Positions 41,012-50,151 are shown, counted from the stretch's first letter. The stretch is 64,000 nucleotides of DNA from Aestuariivita sp. (GCF_021404545.1 NZ_JAAWWD010000061.1:1-64000); one strand, 5' to 3'. Program-made: numbers and translations. The notes: generated by a model not told the origin, from the letters alone.

Positions 41012-42294
41012 TCGCATTTGTTCCGGTTGTCGCGCTGGTGTTGCTGCTGTCCGGGCTGGCCTTGGCCTATGTCATCGGTGGAGCGGCGGTTCTGGCATTC
41101 ATCGCCACCGACAACAGCCGCTACCTTGCGATCCTGCCGCAGCAGATCTTTTCAAAGATCGACGTCTTTGCGCTGATGGCGATGCCACTGTTCATTCTGG
41201 CGGGTGAATTGATGAACCGGGGCGGCATCACGGCGGCGTTGATCAACCTGTCGATGGCGCTGGTGGGGCGGCTCAAAGGGGGCTTGGGGCATGTCAATGT
41301 TCTGACCAGCGTGTTCTTTGCCGGCATCTCTGGATCTGCGGTCGCGGATTCGGCCGCGCTGTCGAACACACTGGTGCCCCAGATGACGCGCCGGGGCTAT
41401 TCGCTGACCTATGCGAGCGCCATCACGGCGGCCTCGTCGATCATCGGGCCCATTGTGCCGCCGTCGATCATCCTGATCTTTTACGGCGCGCTTATGCAAA
41501 CATCGGTGACCGCGCTGTTTCTGGCGGGCATTGTGCCCGGGCTGCTGCTGGCGACCGCGCTGATCGCGCTGAACGCGTTTTATGCCTGGCGCGAGGATCA
41601 TCCCAATGTCGCCCGGCCCGACATGCCGCCATTGCTGCCGACGCTCGTCCGCTCGATCCCCGCGCTGTCGCTGCCGATCATCATTCTGGGCGGGATCGTG
41701 CTGGGCTGGATGACCCCGACTGAGGCCGCCGCCGTCGCCGTGGTCGTCGCGCTGTTTGCCGGGTGGTTCTATGAAGGGTTGACGGCCAGTGCCATCCTGG
41801 AGGGGTTGCAGCGCACCGCAATGCTGTCGGGGTCGATCTTTATCATCATCTGCGCCGTTTCGGCGCTTGGCCATCTGGGCGCGCTCGAACGTCTCCCCGA
41901 GGCCATCTCAGCGCTGGTCACGTCGCTCGGCCTTGGTCCACTGGGCTATATGATCTTGCTCAACGTGATCTTTATCATCGCGGGCATGATTCTGGATATC
42001 CCCGTGGCACTTGCTCTGCTGGTGCCGCTGCTGGCGCCGGTCGCGCTGGCGCAGGGGGCGGATCCTGTGCATCTGGGGATCGTGCTCAGCTTTAATCTGT
42101 GTATCGGCCTGATCTCCCCGCCGCTGGGCGGGTGCCTGTTGGTGGTCTCGGCCGTGACCGGGGTGAACTATTGGACGCTTGCGCGGGCGATCGTGCCGTT
42201 CGTGCTGTTGCAGATTGCCGTGCTGGCACTGCTGATCGCCTATCCGCAGATCAGCCTCGCATTGCCGCAGGCCTTTGGACTGGCGGGGGGATAG
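41008..42294 (+). CDS. TRAP transporter large permease (DctM type)
   Basis: This is the large membrane subunit of a TRAP importer, which takes up organic acids or related compounds with sodium or proton motive force. The 428-residue protein, from ATG 41008 (overlapping the previous stop), has about 12 membrane helices, with the DctM signatures KIDVFALMAMPLFILAGELM and GPIVPPSIILIFYGA. It is the first of the three TRAP genes here, in the order M, P, Q. Confidence 0.93.
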   Translation: MIAFVPVVALVLLLSGLALAYVIGGAAVLAFIATDNSRYLAILPQQIFSKIDVFALMAMPLFILAGELMNRGGITAALINLSMALVGRLKGGLGHVNVLTSVFFAGISGSAVADSAALSNTLVPQMTRRGYSLTYASAITAASSIIGPIVPPSIILIFYGALMQTSVTALFLAGIVPGLLLATALIALNAFYAWREDHPNVARPDMPPLLPTLVRSIPALSLPIIILGGIVLGWMTPTEAAAVAVVVALFAGWFYEGLTASAILEGLQRTAMLSGSIFIIICAVSALGHLGALERLPEAISALVTSLGLGPLGYMILLNVIFIIAGMILDIPVALALLVPLLAPVALAQGADPVHLGIVLSFNLCIGLISPPLGGCLLVVSAVTGVNYWTLARAIVPFVLLQIAVLALLIAYPQISLALPQAFGLAGG

Positions 42295-42338
42295 CCACGC
42301 CGGATGACAAGAGCAAGACCAATACCGAGGACACTGAC

Positions 42339-43319
42339 ATGACGACACGCACATTCCTGACATCGACACTTGTCGCCGCCGCCTTTGCGCTGACCGCGCA
42401 TGCCGCCGCTGCCGAGGTCAAGATCGCCCTGGACAGCCCGCCCGATCTTGACGGGTCGGGCAGCTATGTCTGGGCGCATACCTTCGCCGAACATCTTAAA
42501 TCTAACGGTATGGAGGCAGAGACCTATCAGCGCGGAGCCCTGGGCGGTGATGACGAGCTTTTCGATCAAGTCAGTCAGGGCTTGCTTGAGGTTTCGATGT
42601 CACCGCTCAACATCGTCGGATCCATCGACAAGACAATCTATGGTCTGCGCCTGCCCTATTTCTTTAAGGACATGGAGGAAGTGGACCGCGCGCTTTATGA
42701 TGGCGGGATGCTGGAAAAGATCAACGCGGCCACCACGCCCGAAGGCGTGCGGGTGCTGGGGGTCAACACCGTCGGTCAGGCCTCGGGGATCTTCAACACC
42801 AAAAAGCCGGTAACATCGGTTGCGGATATGGCCGGGCTGCGGATGCGGGCGCTGGATGAAAGCCAGATCGAGCTTTATGAGGCGTGGGGCGCCAATGGCA
42901 CTATCGTCAGCTGGGCCGAAGTGCCCAATGCGCTGCAAACAGGTGTTGCCGATGGATATCTCAACCCCAATTTCGTGCCGCTGCTGTTCGGCCATACCGA
43001 TTTCATCAAGCATTTCACCGATGCGGGCGTGTCGCCATCGCTGCGGATCACGATTGCCTCGGAAGACTGGTATCAGGGGCTGAGCGATGCCGACCGCCAG
43101 ATCGTCGATGACGCGGTGGATGCGGCGAATGCGGCGAACCGCGCGTGGCTGGGCACTCAGAAGGCGGTGAACCAAAAGCTTGAGGCCGCCGGGGTCGAGA
43201 TTGTCACACTGGATGAAGCGGCGCGGCAGGCGTTCCGCGACGCTTCTGCGCCCGCCTATGACAGCGGTTTGCTCACGCCCGAGCAGATCGCCGAATGGGA
43301 CGCGGCCAAGAGCAACTGA
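42339..43319 (+). CDS. TRAP transporter substrate-binding protein (DctP type)
   Basis: The 326-residue periplasmic binding protein has a signal peptide (FLTSTLVAAAFALTAHAAAA) and the DctP features YQRGALGGDDELFDQVSQG, LPYFFKDMEEVDRAL and the ligand-contact region LQTGVADGYLNPNFVPLLF. It starts at ATG 42339, 44 bases after the permease. Substrate is not evident. Confidence 0.92.
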   Translation: MTTRTFLTSTLVAAAFALTAHAAAAEVKIALDSPPDLDGSGSYVWAHTFAEHLKSNGMEAETYQRGALGGDDELFDQVSQGLLEVSMSPLNIVGSIDKTIYGLRLPYFFKDMEEVDRALYDGGMLEKINAATTPEGVRVLGVNTVGQASGIFNTKKPVTSVADMAGLRMRALDESQIELYEAWGANGTIVSWAEVPNALQTGVADGYLNPNFVPLLFGHTDFIKHFTDAGVSPSLRITIASEDWYQGLSDADRQIVDDAVDAANAANRAWLGTQKAVNQKLEAAGVEIVTLDEAARQAFRDASAPAYDSGLLTPEQIAEWDAAKSN

Positions 43320-43323
43320 GCCG

Positions 43324-43869
43324 ATGCGCGCGATTGCCCTTGCCATCGACCGGGTGTCAGCCTCTGTCAACGCCATCGCCCTGTGGGGTGCTGTGCTGGC
43401 TGTGGTGGCGATGGTCGGGGCCGCCGGATGGCAGGTGATTGCGCGCTATATCCTGGATGCGCCGCCGATCTGGACCGAGGAAGCAGCCCGCCGCGCGATG
43501 GTGTGGGCGGGTATGCTGGGGGCGTCCTGCGCGTTCCGCGCCGCCGCGGATCCAACGCTGTTCCCGGCGATGCGTGCGTTGCCGGGCCGGATCGGTGCCA
43601 CGCTTGCGGTGGTACGGGCGGCGGGGGTGCTGATCTTTGCGGCGCCCGTGCTGTGGTATTCGGTCTTTGACGGTCGCATGAACCCCGCGCGCGGCTTTCT
43701 GGGGCGCAGCATGAACCGTTCGGCCGAGATGCTGGATGTGCCGATGATCTGGTTCACCAGCGCGGTGCCGCTGGCCTTTGCCATCATCGTGCTGCACGCC
43801 CTGGCCCTGACCCTGATGCGGCTGACCGCCGATCCCGAGTCTGTCACCCCTCCTGTCACCAAGGTTTGA
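43324..43869 (+). CDS. TRAP transporter small permease (DctQ type)
   Basis: The 181-residue protein has four membrane helices typical of DctQ, with the motif IARYILDAPPIWTEEAARRA in the second region. It starts 4 bases after the binding-protein stop and completes the TRAP set. Length matches the family. Confidence 0.9.
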   Translation: MRAIALAIDRVSASVNAIALWGAVLAVVAMVGAAGWQVIARYILDAPPIWTEEAARRAMVWAGMLGASCAFRAAADPTLFPAMRALPGRIGATLAVVRAAGVLIFAAPVLWYSVFDGRMNPARGFLGRSMNRSAEMLDVPMIWFTSAVPLAFAIIVLHALALTLMRLTADPESVTPPVTKV

Positions 43870-43872
43870 TCC

Positions 43873-45327
43873 ATGAAACTTTTTATCGCCGGTCTCAGCA
43901 CCGAAACGAACTCCTTTTCACCGCTGCCCACCGGCATGATCTCGTTTCAGGAAGGGTCGATCCATCATGGCGACGCGACCCGGGACGCGGTGCAATACTG
44001 GACCGGACCGCTTCATATCTGGCGCGATCGCGCCGAGGCCAATGGCTGGGCGGTGGTCGAGTCGCTTTCCGCCCATGCCCAGCCCGCCGGGCCGACCGTG
44101 CGCGCGGTCTATGAGGGGTTTCGTGACGAGATCGTCAAGGATCTGAGGGCGGCAGGCGGAGCCGATGTGATCCTGCTTGCCCTGCACGGCGCGATGATCG
44201 CGGAGGGTTATGACGATTGCGAGGGCGATCTGATTGCCGCGTGCCGCAGGATTGCCCCCGATGCGGTGATCGGCGGGCTGCTCGATCCGCATTGCCACCT
44301 GACCGAGCTGATGCTGGAGGCCGCAACGCTGCTGGTCGCCTTCAAGGAGTATCCTCATGTGGATATCGAGGACCGCGCCCGCGATCTCTTTGCGCTTGCC
44401 GCCGATGCGGCTCTGGGGCTCACGCGCCCGGTGATGCGCGACTGGGACTGCCGGATGATCCTTGCCATGCCGACCCCGGCTGGTCCGATGCGCGGTTTCG
44501 TCGATGCGATGTCGGCGCGGGAGCGGCGGGAGGGTGTGCTGTCTCTGTCCATCGCGCATGGGTTTCCCTGGGGCGACCATCCCCGCGCCGGCGCCCGCGC
44601 GCTGGCGATCTGCGACGGCGACGCCGATCAGGCCGCCGCCGAGGCCGCGCGGCTGGGCCGGGCGCTTTACGATCTGCGCCACGAGTTGAATGTTTCCATT
44701 CCCGGCATCGCCGCCGCGCTGGACCAGGCAGAGGCCGAGCCGCGCGGTCCGGTCGTGCTGGCCGATATGTCCGACAATGCGGGGGGTGGCGCGCCGGCCG
44801 ACGCGACCTTCCTGCTGCGCGCCATGATCGACCGGGGCATCACCAGCGCTGCGATGGGTCTGTTTTACGATCCGGGTGCGGTGCGCATCTGCCGCGAAGC
44901 GGGGGAGGGGGCCACGCTTGACTTGCGGCTGGGCGGCAAACACGGGCCCATGTCGGGTGATCCGCTTGACCTGACCGTCACGGTTCGCAGATGCGCTTCT
45001 GGTCTGACCCAGCGCTTTGGCACCTTGCCCGCGCCGATGGGCGAGGCCGTGTGGATCACCACCGCCCAGGGGATCGACATCGTGATCAATGACATCCGCA
45101 CCCAGACCTTTCACCCCGAAGCCTTTACCCAGCTTGGCATCGACCTTGCCACCCGCCGCTATGTTTGCGTGAAATCGTCGAACCATTATCAGGCCGGGTT
45201 CAACCCGATTGCGGCACGGGTGATCCCGGTGGCGACCCCCGGCGCGATCACGCCCGATTTCGCCAACATTCCCTTTACGCGCCGCGCGCGCGACTATTAC
45301 CCTGCCGTCGAGGACCCCTTGTCATGA
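43873..45327 (+). CDS. M81-family metallopeptidase (MlrC-like)
   Basis: MlrC-type proteins are named after a microcystin-breakdown peptidase; most homologues act on unknown peptide or amide compounds. The 484-residue protein has the N-terminal signature GLSTETNSFSPLPT, a metal-binding site in LLDPHCHLTELM, and the C-terminal MlrC domain with VVLADMSDNAGGGAPADAT and VKSSNHYQAGFNPIA. It follows DctQ after 3 bases and overlaps the hydrolase gene in ATGA, so it is clearly part of the operon. Confidence 0.88.
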   Translation: MKLFIAGLSTETNSFSPLPTGMISFQEGSIHHGDATRDAVQYWTGPLHIWRDRAEANGWAVVESLSAHAQPAGPTVRAVYEGFRDEIVKDLRAAGGADVILLALHGAMIAEGYDDCEGDLIAACRRIAPDAVIGGLLDPHCHLTELMLEAATLLVAFKEYPHVDIEDRARDLFALAADAALGLTRPVMRDWDCRMILAMPTPAGPMRGFVDAMSARERREGVLSLSIAHGFPWGDHPRAGARALAICDGDADQAAAEAARLGRALYDLRHELNVSIPGIAAALDQAEAEPRGPVVLADMSDNAGGGAPADATFLLRAMIDRGITSAAMGLFYDPGAVRICREAGEGATLDLRLGGKHGPMSGDPLDLTVTVRRCASGLTQRFGTLPAPMGEAVWITTAQGIDIVINDIRTQTFHPEAFTQLGIDLATRRYVCVKSSNHYQAGFNPIAARVIPVATPGAITPDFANIPFTRRARDYYPAVEDPLS

Positions 45328-46175
45328 CCAATGCGCTGATTGCCGATCGCGACCGCTTTGCCGCCGCGCATCCCGAGCGGCGTCTCCGGTTCGGTGACCG
45401 CGACTGGGGCTATGTCGATATCGGCGCGGGGCCGGTCCTGCTTTTGATCCCCGGCACGCTGGGCCGCTGCGATATCTTTTGGCAACAGATCGAAGCGCTG
45501 TCGGGCCGCGTGCGGGTGATCTCCACCAGCTATCCTGCGTCGGGTGGGGTGGCCGACTGGGCCGGGGATATCGTGCGGCTGCTGGACCACCTCGACATCG
45601 CCCGCGCCACGGTGCTCGGCTCGTCTCTGGGCGGCTATCTGGCCCAATACATTGCCGGTGCGGCGCCAGAACGGGTGGATCGCCTGATTGCAGCCAATAC
45701 GCTGGCCTCGGCACGCGGGCTGGATCAGCGCCCGCCCTATTCCCTGGATCTGGAGACCGCGCCGATTGCGGATCTGCGGGGCGGGTTCGGCGGCGGGCTT
45801 GAGGCGTGGCGCGGGGCACATCCCGAACAAGGCGATCTGGTCGATCTGCTGCTGATGGAGGTCGGCGGCCGTATCCCCGAAGCCGAGCTGCGCAGCCGCC
45901 TGTCGGCGCTCAAGACCGCGCCGGATCTGCCAGCCCCGGAGATCCCACGCGAGAAGATCTTTACCGTCGAGGCGGAGGACGATCCGCTGATCCCCGGTCC
46001 GATGCGGGAGGCGGTTCGCGCGCGTCTGACCCCGTTCGTCAGCTACCGGTTCCTGACCGGCGGGCATTTTCCCTATGTCGCGCGGCCCGATTCCTATACC
46101 GCGATGCTTGAGCAGATCATGGAGTTGGACGTCACCGGCCCGGACTGGGGTCAGACCACCGAGCGCGCGCTGTGA
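45324..46175 (+). CDS. Alpha/beta hydrolase
   Basis: The 283-residue protein has an alpha/beta hydrolase fold with the nucleophile elbow GSSLGG (Ser101), a possible acid in EAEDDPLIP and the His in TGGHFPYVA. The N-terminal region PVLLLIPGTLGRCDIFWQQI resembles the oxyanion-loop part of the family. It is the last gene of the operon, translationally coupled to the M81 gene. Likely an esterase or amidase that works on the product of the pathway. Confidence 0.82.
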   Translation: MTNALIADRDRFAAAHPERRLRFGDRDWGYVDIGAGPVLLLIPGTLGRCDIFWQQIEALSGRVRVISTSYPASGGVADWAGDIVRLLDHLDIARATVLGSSLGGYLAQYIAGAAPERVDRLIAANTLASARGLDQRPPYSLDLETAPIADLRGGFGGGLEAWRGAHPEQGDLVDLLLMEVGGRIPEAELRSRLSALKTAPDLPAPEIPREKIFTVEAEDDPLIPGPMREAVRARLTPFVSYRFLTGGHFPYVARPDSYTAMLEQIMELDVTGPDWGQTTERAL

Positions 46176-46637
46176 TCATTTAGGCTTCGCAGGAGCCATG
46201 TAGCGCTGGTGTGGCAGCGTGTTCGGGTTGGCCGCGTTGAACGCTTTGACCCGTTCGGGGTTGGGGCCGCCCAAGACCGGATCGGGCTGACGCGCGGCCA
46301 GGAACGCCCTGAACTGCTCGGCTGAGTTTGCGAAGAAAACCGGCGCCGAGATCATGTCCAATCCCCATGATCCATCGCCGTCCCCGATCCTCAGCCCGAT
46401 GCCGCGCACCGTCGGGCTTTTGTCGCTGATGCCAGGTTTGCCGCCGCCGACTGAAAACCGGGCTTTGACCGTTTGTCTGTTGTGCAGCAGCGGCACCTTG
46501 ATGTCACCAGGTGTATCTGTCGGAATGAAAACCCCCTTTACCCCCAGGCCCTTGGCATGCGACGCGCGGTAGCCTTCGTGCCGCCCAAAGATGGTGTTGA
46601 GGGCATCAATCAATGATTCAGCGTGATCGGTTTTCAT
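46176..46637 (-). pseudogene. Shortened catalase-like protein (C-terminal half missing)
   Basis: From ATG 46637 (GGAG 6 bases upstream) the 153-residue product resembles the N-terminal half of catalase-related peroxidases: HEGYRASHAKGLGVKGVFIP, VKARFSVGGG and GIGLRIGDGDGS. Full-length relatives have around 300 residues or more and carry the haem-ligand Tyr in the missing half. The stop (46176-46178) lies directly against the stop of the hydrolase, with no room for the rest, so the gene appears truncated. It might still code a short product. Confidence 0.6.
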
Positions 46638-46676
46638 CCTAATCTCCATGGCGTGCTCTAAAGAACCGGGAACGAT

Positions 46677-46748
46677 TATATCGTGGACGATTTCTCGACT
46701 AGCTTGACCTCGACCCTGGAGTCAAGCAAATATATCGCGCACGATATA
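46677..46748. promoter_or_regulatory. Operator-like palindromes between catalase-like gene and OhrR
   Basis: A perfect palindrome, TATATCG-CGCA-CGATATA, lies at 46731-46748, 15 bases before the regulator start. A second, partial copy, TATATCG-TGGA-CGATTT, lies at 46677-46693. The shared spacing suggests two binding sites for the neighbouring MarR-type protein. Confidence 0.6.
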
Positions 46749-46763
46749 AATAGAGGAGGTGCC

Positions 46764-47252
46764 ATGCCGAGAGAGATTGATCGGGTCCGGGTTCAGGATA
46801 TGTTTTGTCACGCCGTCTACAGTGCGACGCATGTCATCAATCAGACATACGCGCCGTTGCTCAAACCTCTGGGGCTGACCTATCCGCAATATATTACGCT
46901 GCTGATCCTGGAGGAGGAGGATGGGTTGACCGTCGGCCAGGTCTCCGACCGGCTCAAGATGGCGACGAGCACCGTGACCCCTTTGCTCAAGCGGCTTGAA
47001 GGACTGGGGCACCTGGAAAGGCGCAGGCAAAAGGACGACGAAAGAAAGGTTCTGGTGTTTCTGACCGCGTCGGGACGAACCCTTCTGAGAAAGGCGCCTG
47101 CACTTACGGAATGCATGATCGGAAACACGATGCTGCCCGAAGACGATCTCGGGCATCTGGTCAGCCTGTTGCGCAGGCTCTCGCAAAACCTTGAAGCAGG
47201 CGCGCCGCACGGTAAGCCGACGCCCGCCGTCCCCGGTCGCCGGACCCGGTAA
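46764..47252 (+). CDS. OhrR-type MarR-family regulator
   Basis: OhrR senses organic hydroperoxides through a Cys near the N-terminus and releases DNA when oxidised. The 162-residue protein has Cys15 in DMFCHAVYSATH, Tyr19, and the second Tyr region GLTYPQYITLLIL, matching the OhrR pattern, then the winged helix MATSTVTPLLKRLEGLGHLE. AGGAGG stands 4 bases before the ATG 46764. It is divergent from the shortened catalase-like gene, its probable original target; no ohr gene is in view. Confidence 0.88.
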   Translation: MPREIDRVRVQDMFCHAVYSATHVINQTYAPLLKPLGLTYPQYITLLILEEEDGLTVGQVSDRLKMATSTVTPLLKRLEGLGHLERRRQKDDERKVLVFLTASGRTLLRKAPALTECMIGNTMLPEDDLGHLVSLLRRLSQNLEAGAPHGKPTPAVPGRRTR

Positions 47253-47727
47253 GACCCGCATGGCCGCATCAGACGGATATGTTGAGAGAGGCAAGCGGGC
47301 GCGACACCCCAGGCCAGGGACCAACAAGACCGGCAATGGTAAAGTCGGGAAGAGTGCCGAAAAACACGGTTTCCGCGGATTGAAGCGCGGATGTCAGACC
47401 AGAGACTGACGACACATGCCTCCAGCCGCGGCAAGGCATTCCACCAAGGGCGTGCCTGTCTTGGGCGCGCGGCGCTGGGACACTGCCCTGAGCGTGCGCT
47501 GGGTGAGGTCGGTCTCTGGGCGATGTGTTGCGCGGATCATCAATCCTGGTGTCGTCTTCCAGCGGCCTCAGGTCGTTAGGGGCAAGAGCAGTCCTTTTGC
47601 GCCGCGCTAGGGTCACCCATGGGCATTGGCGGATCGGGGACTTGCAAATGCGGGACGGCTAGGGTCTTTGGCCCATATGCGACGCATGGAAAGGACATGC
47701 CTGCCTTGCGGGGGAAGGACGCAACAG
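47253..47727. other. Intergenic region without supported gene
   Basis: GC-rich sequence between the OhrR-type gene and the ExbB module. Frames on both strands show no family pattern and poor coding features. It may be gene debris. Confidence 0.4.
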
Positions 47728-47934
47728 ATGCTGGAACGTGATCAGGTGTTGACCCGGGGGATCGCCGATACCGCCATGGGGTGTTTCGGCACGATTGACC
47801 CGCTCCGGCATCGTTGCCAAGAGGTGGCGCCGATCCATGGCCTGCGGGTTCAGGTGGTGCCCAAATGGGCGGGGCGGATCAACGCCCTGACCGAAGCCCG
47901 CAGTATCGCTGACCTTGACACGCCGGGGCCGTAG
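47728..47934 (+). CDS. Possible small ORF before exbB (68 aa)
   Basis: An ATG at 47728 with AAGGA about 8 bases upstream opens a 68-residue frame that ends one base before the exbB start. The product (beginning MLERDQVLTRGIADTAMG) shows no recognised motif. Position in front of exbB is the only support; it may be a leader peptide or not a gene at all. Confidence 0.25.
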   Translation: MLERDQVLTRGIADTAMGCFGTIDPLRHRCQEVAPIHGLRVQVVPKWAGRINALTEARSIADLDTPGP

Positions 47935-47935
47935 G

Positions 47936-48580
47936 ATGAACCAAACTCTTTCGTCGATGCAAGACGTGTTGAACACAGGCGGTCCTGCGCTTTGGGCCAT
48001 TGCCGCGTTGTCGGTGATCACGCTGGCCCTGATCCTGTGGAAGCTTTGGAGGATCCTGTCGGCCGGTGTGTGGTCAACCGGGCAGGCCGAAGCCCGTATC
48101 GCCGCGGCCGAACAGGGCGGCGGCGTGGTCTTGCAGACGGCGGGGCGAAACCTGCATACGCGATTCGTGGCCGGGGTCATCCGCGCGCTTGATCTGCCGG
48201 AGGAGGTGGCCCAGGATGAGGTCACACGGCTGGCACACCGCGAACTGGGGCGGCTCAGAACCGGGCTCAGACCGCTTGAATTGATCGTGACGATTGCGCC
48301 GCTGATCGGCCTCTTGGGCACCGTTCTGGGAATGATTGAGGCGTTTCAGGCGCTTGAGACAAGCGGCGGCCGGGCTGATCCGGCGGTCCTGGCCGGTGGG
48401 ATTTGGGAGGCGCTTTTGACCACGGCGGCGGGCATGGCGGTGGCGATTCCGGCGGCGATCGCGCTGAGCTGGTTCGAGAGTATCGCCGACCGCGCTCAGG
48501 CCGAGATGGAGGACGCGGCGACGCGCCTCTTTGTCGCCCGCAAGCTGGCCCTTGGCGTGGATCACGGCGGGGCCGGGTGA
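47936..48580 (+). CDS. exbB: ExbB/TolQ-type proton channel protein
   Basis: ExbB forms the channel that, with ExbD, powers TonB. The 214-residue protein has three membrane segments (about 15-38, 118-138 and 152-180) and the conserved TolQ/ExbB sequence LIVTIAPLIGLLGTVLGMIEAF and GIWEALLTTAAGMAVAIPA. Its stop overlaps the exbD start by one base. The module ends with TonB, so it powers TonB rather than the Tol system. Confidence 0.92.
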   Translation: MNQTLSSMQDVLNTGGPALWAIAALSVITLALILWKLWRILSAGVWSTGQAEARIAAAEQGGGVVLQTAGRNLHTRFVAGVIRALDLPEEVAQDEVTRLAHRELGRLRTGLRPLELIVTIAPLIGLLGTVLGMIEAFQALETSGGRADPAVLAGGIWEALLTTAAGMAVAIPAAIALSWFESIADRAQAEMEDAATRLFVARKLALGVDHGGAG

Positions 48581-48957
48581 TGTTCCAGTTCGCCCCGCCC
48601 CGGCGCAGCCGCCGTCCCAGCCTGACACCGATGATCGACGTGGTGTTCCTGCTTTTGGTGTTTTTCATGCTGGCGTCGCAATTCGGGCGCGATGCCGCGC
48701 TGCCGCTGACCATCGGCGCGCCCGGCCTGGCCTATGACGGCCCGCCCCGGCTGGTGCAGATCGGTACGGACAGCGTGTCTCTGAACGGTGCTCCCCTTGC
48801 CGAAGACGCGCTGGCCGCCGCGCTGGTGCCGCTCACTGCGTCGCGGGATGATATCGTCGTGCTGCGGGCGGATGACACCGCGTCGTTGCAGCGTCTGATC
48901 GATATCGCCGAGCTGTTGCGCGCGGCCGGTTTTGCTCAGATCGCAATTGTGGAGTAG
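48580..48957 (+). CDS. exbD: ExbD protein, first copy
   Basis: The 125-residue protein has the ExbD pattern: a basic head, a membrane helix beginning LTPMIDVVFLLLVFFML with Asp20 in the channel position, and a periplasmic domain. Translational coupling to exbB (TGATG) supports joint assembly. Asp20 should carry protons, as in the enteric ExbD. Confidence 0.92.
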   Translation: MFQFAPPRRSRRPSLTPMIDVVFLLLVFFMLASQFGRDAALPLTIGAPGLAYDGPPRLVQIGTDSVSLNGAPLAEDALAAALVPLTASRDDIVVLRADDTASLQRLIDIAELLRAAGFAQIAIVE

Positions 48958-48961
48958 GCCC

Positions 48962-49342
48962 GTGCGATTTGCTTCCCCCCGCAAGCCGCGCCCGTCAGAG
49001 GCCATCGTGCCGATGATCAACATCGTCTTTCTGTTGCTGATCTTTTTCATGATGACGGCACGGATCGCGCCGCCACCCCCCTTTGACTTGACGTTGCCCG
49101 ATACAGACCGCGAGACCGATCTGGAGGAGACGGCGACGCTCTATGTCTCGGCCGAGGGGCTGGCGGGGTTCGGAGGGGTTACCGGCGATGCCGCCTGGGC
49201 GCGGCTGGCCGCCGCCCCGGTCTCCGGTTCACTGACCGTGCGGGCCGACGCGGCACTGCCCGCCAAGGAGCTTGCCTCGATCCTGACCCGCCTGGCGCAG
49301 GCCGGGATCGAAGCGGTGGAGCTTGCGGTGGCCGCGCCATGA
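48962..49342 (+). CDS. Second ExbD-like protein with Asn in place of the channel Asp
   Basis: The 126-residue protein from GTG 48962 has the same layout as the first ExbD, but the membrane helix reads VPMINIVFLLLIFFMM, with Asn20 where Asp is normally essential. The periplasmic part continues as in ExbD. It is coupled to the TonB gene by an ATGA overlap. It probably pairs with the first ExbD in the complex rather than acting alone. Confidence 0.85.
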   Translation: MRFASPRKPRPSEAIVPMINIVFLLLIFFMMTARIAPPPPFDLTLPDTDRETDLEETATLYVSAEGLAGFGGVTGDAAWARLAAAPVSGSLTVRADAALPAKELASILTRLAQAGIEAVELAVAAP

Positions 49343-50151
49343 ACCAGGCGGTAGAGTTCAGCCTGTTTCTGGGTCTCGCTGTTGCCGCGCATCTGATGCT
49401 GGTGCCCCAGACCCGGGATGGGTCGGTGCCGTCCGAGGGTGGTGGCGGTGACGGGTCGGTCGTCTTGATGCCCAGCACGCCGACTTTGTCCCAACTGGTG
49501 GCAGAGTGGACCCGCCCGCCGGACGTTGCCCAGGACGTGGCGATGTCCGTGCCGGACCGGCCCGCGCGGGATCTTGCCCGTCCGCAACCGATCTCACCTC
49601 CCGCGTTGGCGCCACGGATGCTGACGCCTGTCCTGCCCGCGCCCGAGCGGCAGGCGACCGCGCTGCCCAGGGTCGATCCGACCCCGCCTGCTCCGCCGCG
49701 CGCCGCCTCCGATCCGACCCCGCGACCTCAGACCCGGCCAGAGCGCGCGGCCCCGCAGCCGACCTCTGCGTCGCGGTCACAGGCGCGAGAAACGGCGGCA
49801 GGTCAGGGGCGGCGGCAAAGCGCCGGCAGCACGCAGACCGCGGCGGACCCTTCGACCAGTGTGGCGACGCAGACGGCGGCATTGTCGCAATGGGGCGCGC
49901 GGATCCGCGGCTCTATCGAGCGGCGCAAGCGGTATCCTTCGGGCACGCGCGCCAACGGAACGGTCACGTTGGCGATTGCGGTGCAGAGCGCGGGGCGCGT
50001 GTCGTCGGTGGCGGTTGCACGATCGTCCGGGCATGCGGCGCTTGACCGCGCGGCCCTCACCGCGGTTCAGCGCGCGCGGATCCCGGCAGCGCCCAGCGGT
50101 GTGGCCCCGGGGATCCACAGTTTCGTGCTGCGTGTGTCTTTCGCGCGCTAG
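49339..50151 (+). CDS. tonB: TonB protein
   Basis: TonB spans the periplasm and opens outer-membrane receptors with energy from ExbB/ExbD. The 270-residue protein has an N-terminal membrane anchor (FSLFLGLAVAAHLMLV), a long Pro/Ala/Thr/Arg-rich stretch (about 75-185) and a C-terminal TonB domain (about 190-270) with RKRYPSGTRANGTVTLAIAV, SSGHAALDRAALTAVQRA and SFVLRVSF. No receptor gene is seen in the window. Confidence 0.9.
   Translation: MNQAVEFSLFLGLAVAAHLMLVPQTRDGSVPSEGGGGDGSVVLMPSTPTLSQLVAEWTRPPDVAQDVAMSVPDRPARDLARPQPISPPALAPRMLTPVLPAPERQATALPRVDPTPPAPPRAASDPTPRPQTRPERAAPQPTSASRSQARETAAGQGRRQSAGSTQTAADPSTSVATQTAALSQWGARIRGSIERRKRYPSGTRANGTVTLAIAVQSAGRVSSVAVARSSGHAALDRAALTAVQRARIPAAPSGVAPGIHSFVLRVSFAR

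Noticed and set aside
43918-45186. 422-codon open frame opposite the M81 peptidase gene
   Set aside because: Antisense to a clear family member within a coupled operon; the translation is Arg/His/Gly-rich with no domain.
47269-47616. 115-codon minus-strand frame after the OhrR-type gene
   Set aside because: Arg/Pro-rich with no family pattern and no promoter or ribosome site.
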